Shown: piece by piece, positions 1 through 5,594 of the stretch
Layout of the letters: each line of letters begins with the position of its first letter
How positions within the stretch are numbered: the first letter of the stretch is position 1
Virus record (IMG/VR): IMGVR_UViG_3300032323_002205
Coordinates: 1-33,410 of that record
DNA from: a virus
Strand: one strand, 5' to 3'
Length of the DNA: 33,410 bases
The notes under the pieces: generated by a model
Database searches by the model: none
What the model was told of the DNA's origin: nothing
The model's input: only the letters and a program-made list of their open reading frames with translations
Made by a program: the position numbers and the translations under genes

Positions 1-54
1 ACCAAGTTGCAGACCATCGCGATCATCGCGCTCAAGGAATCAGACAGTGACTGA
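1..54 (+). CDS. C-terminal end of a small coiled-coil family protein (partial)
   Basis: Only the last 17 residues are in the window, in frame from the first base to a TGA at 52-54. They end IALKESDSD, matching the ALKEN/ALKDG ends of the paralogous genes that follow. The AAGGAA inside the ALKE codons (34-39) is well placed as the ribosome binding site of the next gene, whose GTG start overlaps this reading frame. The body of the gene lies outside the window, so the assignment rests on this tail and the position in the chain. Confidence 0.55.
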   Translation, partial: TKLQTIAIIALKESDSD

Positions 55-307
55 TATCGTGAAGCGACTGCGATCCTTCGACGTGTTCAACGCGCCGATG
101 GACATTGACGGAATCATGGTCAGTCCGGTGGCGCTGATGGCAGCGGACGAGATCGAACGACTAAGGGCCGAACGTGACCGGCTAAGGGACGCGCTCAAGG
201 ATATCGAAAGCCCGTCGATTGACATTGTTTGTCATGGCTCATGGGAAGCTTTCGAGTGGGCGATGGAGCGAGCCGCCGAAGCGCTCAAGGATGGCAACCA
301 TGACTGA
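47..307 (+). CDS. Small coiled-coil phage protein, paralogue 1
   Basis: This is an 86-residue protein of unknown function. It begins MTDIVKRLRS and has a central charged helix, EIERLRAERDRLRDALKD (about residues 36-53), likely to form a coiled coil, and ends AEALKDGNHD. The GTG start at 47 is chosen because AAGGAA lies 7 bases upstream and the start overlaps the previous stop. The MTDIV start, the ERDRLRDAL core and the ALKxxxxD end all recur in neighbouring genes, so it belongs to a locally duplicated family. Such small phage genes often encode dispensable early proteins, but nothing in the sequence gives a function. Confidence 0.75.
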   Translation: MTDIVKRLRSFDVFNAPMDIDGIMVSPVALMAADEIERLRAERDRLRDALKDIESPSIDIVCHGSWEAFEWAMERAAEALKDGNHD

Positions 308-728
308 CATTGTGGACAAGCTGAGGGAAAGCTACTCGCACCTCAATCGAGACGAAGCGATCACTTCCAACAGTGTCGATACGATCCAAAAGGCAGTCTC
401 TGAAATCAAGCGACTAAGGTTCGAGCGCGACCAACTCAAGACGGCGGCAGGGATAGACGAGTGGTGCAGGCAATTCGAGCGCGCCAACATAACCCTGAAT
501 GAGAAGCTGTTCGCCCTGCACGAGAGACTTGAAAAGCAAGCCGTGCGCCTCGTTCGCGTCGAGGCCGAGCGTGACCGGCTTAGGGATGCGCTGTCTGGAT
601 TGTTGGGCGTTGTTGATTGGGCCAACGCTTCCCTTGCTTCGGGTGAAGACGAGCAATGGATTCATGGTCAGCTAATGCGAGCGGCAGGCCATGCGCGCAC
701 CGCACTCAAGGAGAACGAACATGACTGA
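300..728 (+). CDS. Small coiled-coil phage protein, paralogue 2
   Basis: A 142-residue protein of unknown function and the longest member of the local family. It starts MTDIVDKLRES, like the previous gene. Charged helices include EIKRLRFERDQLK and KQAVRLVRVEAERDRLRDAL, and it ends ARTALKENEHD. The ATG at 300 is preferred over the in-frame upstream starts because it gives the family N-terminus and overlaps the preceding stop by 8 bases; AAGGATGG just upstream can serve as ribosome binding site. The KQAVRxxRVEAERD block is shared with the gene at 939-1172. Confidence 0.8.
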   Translation: MTDIVDKLRESYSHLNRDEAITSNSVDTIQKAVSEIKRLRFERDQLKTAAGIDEWCRQFERANITLNEKLFALHERLEKQAVRLVRVEAERDRLRDALSGLLGVVDWANASLASGEDEQWIHGQLMRAAGHARTALKENEHD

Positions 729-942
729 GATGGACACCCTTACTCTGGTGCGATGGAGGTTGGCTGAAGGCCGCACCATTGCAGACGCCGACGTGCATAA
801 GCTGGTGGCTCAGATCGACAGAATGACGGATGCACTAAAGAAGATCGGCGGCATCACCATGAGCATGTGCCTAAACTATAAAGACATGGCCGAGACGCAA
901 CGGGATATCGCCCGTGCCGCACTCAAGGAGAACGATCAATGA
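721..942 (+). CDS. Small phage protein, paralogue 3
   Basis: A 73-residue protein of unknown function that starts MTEMDTLTLVRWRLAEG and ends ARAALKENDQ. It is mostly helical and charged, with a short methionine-rich stretch (GITMSMC). The ATG at 721 follows AAGGAGAA, which sits inside the ALKEN codons of the previous gene, and overlaps that gene's stop by 8 bases. The C-terminal tail is nearly identical in DNA to the tail of paralogue 2: GCACTCAAGGAGAACGA is found at 702-718 and 919-935. It lacks the ERDRL core. Confidence 0.75.
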   Translation: MTEMDTLTLVRWRLAEGRTIADADVHKLVAQIDRMTDALKKIGGITMSMCLNYKDMAETQRDIARAALKENDQ

Positions 943-1172
943 ACGAAGACAACGCAACCAGGGCTGAACTCTTGGAAGTCTTGGCGAAACAGGCCGTCCG
1001 TATTGCTCGCGTCGAAGCCGAGCGCGACGCAGCGAAAAGCGCGCTTCTCGAAATGAGTATGGTAGTGAACTACGTCGAGGAACATGGATACGCAGACCAC
1101 AGATACGTGAGCGACGACACTATGGAGCAGATCAGGATCGTCCGCACTGAACTCAGGGAGAACGCCGAATGA
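939..1172 (+). CDS. Small coiled-coil phage protein, paralogue 4
   Basis: A 77-residue protein. Residues 16-39 (KQAVRIARVEAERDAAKSAL) match a block of the 142-residue paralogue at 300-728, so the two share ancestry. The tail ELRENAE is a drifted version of the family ending, and AGGGAGAA in those codons serves the next gene. ATG 939 overlaps the previous stop by 4 bases (ATGA), with AAGGAGAA upstream. Function is unknown; a soluble helical protein is the most that can be said. Confidence 0.75.
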   Translation: MNEDNATRAELLEVLAKQAVRIARVEAERDAAKSALLEMSMVVNYVEEHGYADHRYVSDDTMEQIRIVRTELRENAE

Positions 1173-1444
1173 CCGGCATCATCGACCGCTTGCTAGACGA
1201 AGCCGAGAAGGCACAGCGAAAGGGGCATCTTCTTCTGGCTGAGGTCTGCCGCGATGCGTCAGATCAGCTTGGCCTTGTCATGGAAGAGCGTGACCGGCTG
1301 CGGAACCTACTGTCTCTGGCAGAAGCAAAGCTGTCAGATGGACGACTCTACATTGGCTACGGCAATGCTGGTCCGCTGCACGACCAAGCTACGGCGAGCA
1401 TCATCCAGCGCGCTCGCGCTGCACTCAAGGAGAGCAACCAATGA
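1169..1444 (+). CDS. Small coiled-coil phage protein, paralogue 5
   Basis: A 91-residue protein. The N-terminus MTGIIDRLLDEAEKA resembles the MTDIVxxL start of paralogues 1 and 2. A VMEERDRLRNLL segment (about residues 36-47) takes the place of the ERDRLRDAL core, and the protein ends RARAALKESNQ. ATG 1169 overlaps the previous stop (ATGA) and follows AGGGAGAA. Function is unknown. It closes the run of full-length family members; the next two genes are short membrane proteins. Confidence 0.75.
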   Translation: MTGIIDRLLDEAEKAQRKGHLLLAEVCRDASDQLGLVMEERDRLRNLLSLAEAKLSDGRLYIGYGNAGPLHDQATASIIQRARAALKESNQ

Positions 1445-1521
1445 CGACATGGCCCCAGGCGTTTGCGCTTGTTGGTGTCTTTGCCTGCATCGCCTTCATG
1501 GTGTGGACGATGAGGCGATGA
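1441..1521 (+). CDS. 26-residue single-span membrane microprotein
   Basis: This reading frame encodes 26 residues: MTTWPQAF, a hydrophobic run AFALVGVFACIAFMVW that would span a membrane once, then a basic end TMRR. ATG 1441 overlaps the previous stop (ATGA), and AAGGAGAG lies 6-13 bases upstream, so translation is credible. It is coupled to another tiny membrane protein 14 bases downstream. Small phage membrane proteins can act in lysis or superinfection exclusion, but no family is recognised here. Confidence 0.55.
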   Translation: MTTWPQAFALVGVFACIAFMVWTMRR

Positions 1522-1538
1522 AGGAGAACGATCAATGA
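1518..1538 (+). other. Relic of the family C-terminus acting as a ribosome-binding cassette
   Basis: The six-codon frame MKENDQ-stop sits between two membrane microproteins. Its DNA AAGGAGAACGATCAATGA (1521-1538) is identical over 18 bases to 925-942, the tail of paralogue 3 with the start of its neighbour. The protein body is gone but the ribosome binding site and spacing are intact, and they now serve the ATG at 1535. This reads as the remains of a deleted or recombined family member. Whether the hexapeptide is translated cannot be told. Confidence 0.55.
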
Positions 1539-1636
1539 GCGCCGCCATCAAGGTCATCTTGGCTGGCGTCCTAGCCTACATGACGACCGGCGCATTTCTC
1601 TGGGCGCTATACGGTGCGCCTCCGGTTTGCCGGTAA
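1535..1636 (+). CDS. 33-residue membrane microprotein
   Basis: It encodes 33 residues: MSAAIK, then a hydrophobic span VILAGVLAYMTTGAFLWALY, then GAPPVCR. The start follows AAGGAGAACGATCA, the strong binding site left by the family-tail relic. With the 26-residue gene just upstream it makes a pair of single-span proteins from adjacent frames. A 26-base gap follows before the next gene. No known family is recognised, and the length is too small for a confident call. Confidence 0.5.
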   Translation: MSAAIKVILAGVLAYMTTGAFLWALYGAPPVCR

Positions 1637-1662
1637 ACAAAACAGACACGGGAGAACAACCA

Positions 1663-1851
1663 ATGACCGCCCTTCTGCCCCCGATGAAAGAGGTATTCGC
1701 CTACATCCGGGATGGCGAGATCATCGTGGCCTTGCATGGGGAAAATTATGAGGACGACCGGCGCGTTGTACTGACCCCCAGCCTTGCCCTGCAACTGGCT
1801 GAGGCGCTGATCCGGTCTGTCCGCAATCCCTATGCGGACAAAGAAGCATGA
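1663..1851 (+). CDS. Conserved hypothetical small phage protein
   Basis: A 62-residue soluble protein of unknown function: MTALLPPMKEV, a short beta-like stretch (AYIRDGEIIVALHG), acidic ENYEDDRR, then a helix SLALQLAEALIRSV. ATG 1663 is chosen because GGGAGAA lies about 8 bases upstream; the in-frame upstream codons have no such signal. The gene overlaps the next one by 4 bases (ATGA), so the two are probably co-translated. Confidence 0.7.
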   Translation: MTALLPPMKEVFAYIRDGEIIVALHGENYEDDRRVVLTPSLALQLAEALIRSVRNPYADKEA

Positions 1852-2045
1852 GCATGTTGCGCCTTGACCCGCCTATCCCTGTCATCACACCGAAGGGCAA
1901 GGCATGGGCGCACGTCCTCATCGACTACAGCCAGGAGCATCACCTCATCTGGGTATGCTTTCAGGATGACACGGGCGAGTGTTGGTCCTGGCAGAATAAG
2001 GACATCAGAATCCAACCAAACCCAACGCTAGGGAGAGACACATGA
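1848..2045 (+). CDS. Conserved hypothetical phage protein (LRLDPPIPxxTPKG type)
   Basis: A 65-residue protein. Its opening, LRLDPPIPVITPKGKAWAH, followed by a beta-rich IDYSQEHHLIWVCF and DDTGECWSW, is a pattern I recognise from many small phage and prophage hypothetical proteins; no function is known for them. Start and stop overlap the neighbours by 4 bases each (ATGA at both ends), placing it firmly in the chain. Confidence 0.75.
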   Translation: MSMLRLDPPIPVITPKGKAWAHVLIDYSQEHHLIWVCFQDDTGECWSWQNKDIRIQPNPTLGRDT

Positions 2046-2386
2046 TGATGACGACCGATGCCGTCGATGTGGTGGTTCACCACAAGCTGACGCAGAACTT
2101 CCCGAAGAACGATCTGTTCATTGAGATAGACGACCTCCAGGGCAACCCGGTCAGCGCCTTCTCAGATACCAGACAGGCGTCGCGCTGGTTGGAGTCCAAC
2201 GGATTCCGCTACGTCGAGGGCAGCAGCGGAGTGTGGACCCGCAAGAGGAAGGGCGGGGTGATCGTGGTGCCCCGCTTCGACTCCAAGCCGGAGCGCCGCA
2301 GCCGCTGGACGGAGATAGAGCAGGGCCTCATGGCCGCAGCATGGGCCATTGCTTGCCTGTCTTTTATCGCTTGGCTTGTTCTCTAG
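2042..2386 (+). CDS. Hypothetical protein with a C-terminal membrane anchor
   Basis: A 114-residue protein with a soluble part (about residues 1-92) and a C-terminal hydrophobic span, MAAAWAIACLSFIAWLVL, ending at the stop. The soluble part has a beta-like FIEIDDLQGNPVSAF followed by TRQASRWLESNGFRYVEG and a basic TRKRKGG. A tail anchor with the bulk in the cytoplasm is inferred from the basic residues before the span. It is the last gene of this plus-strand chain; a strong hairpin follows 38 bases after the stop. Confidence 0.7.
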   Translation: MMMTTDAVDVVVHHKLTQNFPKNDLFIEIDDLQGNPVSAFSDTRQASRWLESNGFRYVEGSSGVWTRKRKGGVIVVPRFDSKPERRSRWTEIEQGLMAAAWAIACLSFIAWLVL

Positions 2387-2423
2387 CTTGTTCGGTAAAC
2401 TTGCACGGTGAAACTTACATAGC

Positions 2424-2448
2424 GGGCGGGGCCAGTGCCCCGCCCTTT
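2424..2448. terminator. GC-rich hairpin between convergent genes
   Basis: A perfect 9-bp stem, GGGCGGGGC / GCCCCGCCC, closes a CAGT loop and is followed on the plus strand by TTT. It lies between the 3' end of the plus-strand chain (2386) and the 3' end of the minus-strand primase-helicase (2456). The position and symmetry suggest it stops transcription from both sides, although the U-tract is short on the plus strand and absent on the minus strand. Confidence 0.7.
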
Positions 2449-2455
2449 GCGTTCC

Positions 2456-4171
2456 CTAGTAATTGAACTGCTCGTCAAAGCCCTTGAGGAACAGCCGGTC
2501 CTCCGTGCTTTCATTCTGCCCCTCGTTGAACAGGCCGGTCGCCTTGTCATAGTGGAGGGTGGCCTCACCAATCTGACCCTGCCAAGGGAAGCGGCACTTC
2601 CAAACATGGAAGACAGTCTGGTCCAGCTTACGCTGAACCGTCAGACCAAAGTCCGCACGGTTATAGAAGTGGGCCGAGCCAGAGATGGAGTAGCCGGTCG
2701 GCACCCAATCATTGCCCACGTTCATGGGCTTGGCGGGATGAGCGATGAGGAAGAAGGTGACCTCCGCGCGCATGGCGAACGTCTTGAACTGAGCCAGCAT
2801 CTCATTGATGCTCTCAGTGTCCACGCCGCCGTCCTTCTTCTGGCTCAGCTTGATGAAGTTGAAGGGGTCAACGACCACCAGCTTCACACCTGAGCGCCGC
2901 ACCGCAGCCTCGAACCTTTCGATGAGGCTCTCCACCGTAGGCATCACGCCGTCGTTGGTCAGGAACGTCAGACGTTCATTGACCCAGGCCAGTGCCTCCA
3001 TCATCTCATCCTCGCTAATGCGAGGCGTCGGCCCATCACCGAAGGGCTTGCCGGTCTTGAGAGAGATCAGCTTGGCGAGGTGCAGTTCCGGCGGATTCTC
3101 GAAGGACGCATAAGCAGCGCTCATGTTGTGCTGCTTCATGGCGTTGACCACGATGTTGTCGATGATCTGAGACTTGCCCGAGCCGGGCGTGCCGGTCACG
3201 ATGATGAGGCTGCCAGGGTTGAGGGTGAATACCTCATCCACCGAAGGCCAGCCGGTCGATGCGCCACGCGGCAGGCCATCACGATAGAGCGTCTGGACCT
3301 TGTCCATGAAGTCAGAGGGAGAGGCCAACCCCTCGACAGGCCAGCGTGCTGCCTTCGCCTTGCACTCGGCAAGGGATTCTGCCCCAAGACTAACGAGCGT
3401 GTCGTTCGCGTCCTTGCAGCTACCAGGGAAGGAGATGCGCCAGCACTTCAGCTTGCCGATACGGCGGGCCAGTTCGTTGGCGGTGGTCTGACCAGGGCCA
3501 TCCATGTCCACCGCAAGGAAGACGTTCTCTGCCTTCTTGATCAGGTCGTCGTGGTGCGACAGCCACTTCAACCGAGCAGTCTCGTCAGCCGTGCCTTCCG
3601 ACAGAGCGCCCGAAGGGATCGAGACAGCAGGGATACCGGCCTGCCAAAAAGACAGCGCGTCGATCTCGCCTTCGGTGATAACGACATCTTGCCCAGGCTG
3701 AATCCGGTCAGCCAGGAACAGCGTCTGTGCCGAGCCGTCCTGCGTGAACTCCTTGGTCGAGAGCGACCGCCACTTGATCGCAGTGACCCGGCCCTGGTGC
3801 AGATAGGGGAAGCCGACCGCTTCCAATTCCTTGCCGCTCTTCTTGAAGAACTTCTGTCCCGAGCAAACGCCAAGGGACTTGGCCGTCTCTTCCGAGATGC
3901 CACGATCCGACAGGTAGTCTAAGCCGGAGAAGTCCACCTCATCAGCCGTGTAGGTCTTGATCGGAATAACCGCACTCACCTTGCCACCTCTCCCCATCGA
4001 ACCGTTGACGCCGCAGTGATGGCAATTCCAGAGAATGCCAGCCGCATCCTGCTTGATGGAGAGGGTCGGGTCGTTCTTAGTCTTCCGGTCAGGACCGCAC
4101 GCAGGACAGAACACCCTGGTCTGACCATCCTTAGCCCTGGCTAGGATGTATTCTTTTTCAATAGCTTGCAT
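2456..4171 (-). CDS. T7 gp4-like bifunctional DNA primase-helicase
   Basis: This 571-residue protein should prime and unwind DNA at the phage fork. The N-terminal zinc ribbon has Cys22, Cys25, Cys50 and Cys53 (CPAC...CHHC). A TOPRIM primase domain follows, with the catalytic glutamate in ITEGEIDAL (Glu167) and the metal-binding pair in VDMDG (Asp222, Asp224). The RecA-fold helicase has Walker A GTPGSGKS (327-334), Walker B LVVVDPFNF (Asp435) and a downstream FLIAHPAKP motif. This order and length match T7 gp4 and Twinkle-type proteins. The start follows GGAAGG. It reads opposite to its flanks and has a long hairpin-bearing leader. The matching polymerase is not in the window. Confidence 0.95.
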   Translation of the reverse strand: MQAIEKEYILARAKDGQTRVFCPACGPDRKTKNDPTLSIKQDAAGILWNCHHCGVNGSMGRGGKVSAVIPIKTYTADEVDFSGLDYLSDRGISEETAKSLGVCSGQKFFKKSGKELEAVGFPYLHQGRVTAIKWRSLSTKEFTQDGSAQTLFLADRIQPGQDVVITEGEIDALSFWQAGIPAVSIPSGALSEGTADETARLKWLSHHDDLIKKAENVFLAVDMDGPGQTTANELARRIGKLKCWRISFPGSCKDANDTLVSLGAESLAECKAKAARWPVEGLASPSDFMDKVQTLYRDGLPRGASTGWPSVDEVFTLNPGSLIIVTGTPGSGKSQIIDNIVVNAMKQHNMSAAYASFENPPELHLAKLISLKTGKPFGDGPTPRISEDEMMEALAWVNERLTFLTNDGVMPTVESLIERFEAAVRRSGVKLVVVDPFNFIKLSQKKDGGVDTESINEMLAQFKTFAMRAEVTFFLIAHPAKPMNVGNDWVPTGYSISGSAHFYNRADFGLTVQRKLDQTVFHVWKCRFPWQGQIGEATLHYDKATGLFNEGQNESTEDRLFLKGFDEQFNY

Positions 4172-4219
4172 AACCTTCCCCCAAGAAGGACAGCTAAGCT
4201 ACACCACTAAGACACTGAA

Positions 4220-4243
4220 GGCAATGGCTTTGGGGCCATTGCC
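4220..4243 (-). promoter_or_regulatory. Leader hairpin upstream of primase-helicase
   Basis: GGCAATGGC / GCCATTGCC is a perfect 9-bp stem with a 6-base loop, about 48 bases upstream of the primase-helicase start. In the minus-strand RNA it would form in the 5' leader. No U-tract follows it, so a role as an mRNA-stabilising element, attenuator part or processing site is more likely than simple termination. Confidence 0.4.
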
Positions 4244-4310
4244 CTACACCTAGATAGCTACAACATATAGGTTTACCTTAGAGGGATAACCACAATACCT
4301 ATGACTGCAC

Positions 4311-4377
4311 CTCTGTCCTTTGGGGTGGAGGGAGTCTGAAGACAAAGCTTTCCTATCCGGAAAGCTCTGTCCTTTGG
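4311..4377. repeat. 13-base direct repeat flanking a hairpin
   Basis: CTCTGTCCTTTGG occurs at 4311-4323 and again at 4365-4377. Between them, and overlapping the second copy by 2 bases, is a perfect 8-bp stem AGCTTTCC / GGAAAGCT with a TATCC loop (4346-4366). Repeats plus a hairpin next to the replicative helicase gene could be iteron-like protein binding sites or part of a structured leader RNA. Confidence 0.45.
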
Positions 4378-4680
4378 TTCCCATCAGTCGGTCGCCATTG
4401 GCAAGTTGCATCGCACCTCCAAAAGCCGGGGTCATCCTGTCGGCATTGGTGCGGAGTTTGGGGTCTCCCCCATGACGGTCAGCCAGCCACCATGCAACCG
4501 ATGGTCTGGCCTTGCCGGGTTGTGGGTATCACAGAGCCCGTCCTGGCAGGGTCGAAGCCCCGCCTTCTGCCATGCCCTTGGCTTCGCGTTGCCTGCCCGA
4601 ACCCAACGGACGACAGGTCGCCCCGCATATGGCGGGTGGCTATGAAAGCCCTTGACGCAGTCGTTGGGAGCGGTGAATAA

Positions 4681-4765
4681 GATGCCCACCGGCATCTATT
4701 GCCGCACCCTGGGTGCGACAGGGTGTTCGAGGGGGCTGCCCGGCAAGGCGGCCCCTTCGTCTTTT
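4681..4765 (+). ncRNA. Candidate short structured RNA ending at a terminator
   Basis: Three hairpins lie in series on the plus strand: GATGCC-cacc-GGCATC (4681-4696), CGCACCC-t-GGGTGCG (4703-4717) and the terminator at 4732-4755 with its U-rich tail. A TTGACG (4652-4657) and a weak TAAGAT (4678-4683) upstream could be promoter elements but are spaced 20 bases apart, which is long. No plus-strand gene ends here, so the terminator suggests a small RNA. It could instead belong to structure in the opposite transcript. Confidence 0.3.
4732..4765 (+). terminator. Rho-independent terminator, plus strand
   Basis: Stem GGGGCTGCC / GGCGGCCCC (9 pairs, one a G-U), loop CGGCAA, then TTCGTCTTTT. This is a typical intrinsic terminator on the plus strand. 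The nearest upstream plus-strand protein gene ends at 2386, so it must serve some transcript started inside the noncoding region. Confidence 0.6.
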
Positions 4766-5034
4766 CGGTATATCCAGATCGGCCGAGCCAAGGCAAGAGG
4801 TTTTCCCTGGCCGACAGGCCACTAGGTTATCGGCATCTTACAGTGTGAGTGTGCCAGCCTAGATTTTGTATTGATCTGTTCAGCGATACCCTGCATATAG
4901 GCAGGGCTCCGTGCAGACAACTTGCACCTCATGCCCTGGGTAGGTTCTTCCCCCGCCTCGCAATCCCAGGCAGCCAAGGTGAGACGTGGACCTTGGCCTA
5001 CTTCCCTCAGCCGCATATGATGCAGCCATTACGG

Positions 5035-5077
5035 GCGACCCCTCTGCACCTAACGGTGTACGGGTCGCTTTTCGTTT
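5035..5077 (+). terminator. Second plus-strand intrinsic terminator
   Basis: GCGACCC (5035-5041) pairs with GGGTCGC (5062-5068), and inside it TGCACC pairs with GGTGTA around a TAAC loop. The tail TTTTCGTTT follows directly. It lies 4 bases from the 3' end of the minus-strand resolvase gene and is oriented for plus-strand transcripts, so it would also protect the resolvase gene from antisense transcription. Confidence 0.55.
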
Positions 5078-5080
5078 GGC

Positions 5081-5488
5081 CTACTTCTTCCCATACATGG
5101 CGCGCACTCGGGCCAGTTCTTCTGCCCCAGCGTCAATGTCGCGCGGCTGGATGAGGATCTCCACGCGGGGGTTCTCCTTGTCTAGCATGTGATAGACATG
5201 CCGCTCCCGCACTTGCCGGTCGTTCTTGTAGACCTTGTCCTGGAGCAGATCGAGGATGAGGCTCTCGTCCAGATCGGGGCGGCGGCTGGCGTAGTAGATC
5301 CACATATCTATGCATAGCTCTCCCTCCAGCAGAGGATCGAGCGGCCTCACCTGTAACAGAAAGTCACGGGCGTAGCCCCTGGCCTTGTCCGACTTGATCG
5401 ACGCGGGCCGGTTTCCGAAGAGGACCAGCTTGCGGCTGTTCGCTTTGCTGGCTGGCTCGCCATAGACCACTAGATATACTGGCTTCAT
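5081..5488 (-). CDS. RusA-like Holliday junction resolvase
   Basis: A 135-residue endonuclease expected to cut four-way junctions or branched DNA during phage recombination and before packaging. The RusA signature is present: an N-terminal GEPASKANSR, then RRPDLDE (Asp72 and Asp74) and KVYKNDRQV (Asp90), the acidic residues that bind metal in RusA. The length fits the family. The ATG at 5488 is preferred to one 15 bases upstream because MKPVYLVVYGEP is the expected family start; neither has a strong binding site. It is divergent from the nuclease gene at 5595 across a roughly 100-base promoter region. Confidence 0.85.
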   Translation of the reverse strand: MKPVYLVVYGEPASKANSRKLVLFGNRPASIKSDKARGYARDFLLQVRPLDPLLEGELCIDMWIYYASRRPDLDESLILDLLQDKVYKNDRQVRERHVYHMLDKENPRVEILIQPRDIDAGAEELARVRAMYGKK

Positions 5489-5560
5489 AGACGGACCATG
5501 CACAACATGCAGTGGCCGGGCAAGCCTACATTTTTTTCCACGATATTCGCCACTCAGATA

Positions 5561-5594
5561 TTGCGCTTATGATGCATCGTGATATGTTCACGCC
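5561..5594 (+). promoter_or_regulatory. Possible promoter with inverted repeat abutting the nuclease start
   Basis: TTGCGC (5561-5566), 16 bases, then TATGTT (5583-5588) could form a sigma70-type promoter whose transcript would start at or next to the ATG at 5595. A perfect inverted repeat CGTGA-tatgt-TCACG (5578-5592) covers the -10 element and could be an operator. No Shine-Dalgarno sequence precedes the ATG, which fits a leaderless mRNA. The match to promoter consensus is modest. Confidence 0.35.

Larger units (their letters stand above)
4172..5080. other. Hairpin-rich noncoding region between primase-helicase and resolvase
   Basis: About 900 bases with no convincing gene, in a genome that otherwise has almost no gaps. 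It holds a run of inverted repeats: 4220-4243, 4346-4366, 4681-4696, 4703-4717, 4732-4755, 4889-4906, 4935-4970, 4973-4997 and 5035-5068. Two of these are followed by U-tracts on the plus strand. A 13-base direct repeat lies at 4311 and 4365. I looked for tRNA-like folds and found none. Candidate roles are structured or antisense RNAs, the leader of the primase mRNA, or a replication origin; the sequence alone does not decide. Confidence 0.6.

Noticed and set aside
3080-3922. Open frame of 280 codons on the plus strand
   Set aside because: Antisense of the primase-helicase, which has full zinc, TOPRIM and Walker motifs.
4432-4695. Minus-strand frame of 87 codons in the noncoding region, faintly like Ash-type proteins of P4-like elements
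   Set aside because: The resemblance is only an impression (RAGNAKPRAW then CQDGLCDTHNPAR); there is no good ribosome binding site, and the same DNA holds overlapping frames of similar length, so I treat it as part of the structured region.
4172-5080. tRNA genes
   Set aside because: TCGAA-like loops at about 4550 and 4727 do not have a 5-bp paired stem or an acceptor stem.
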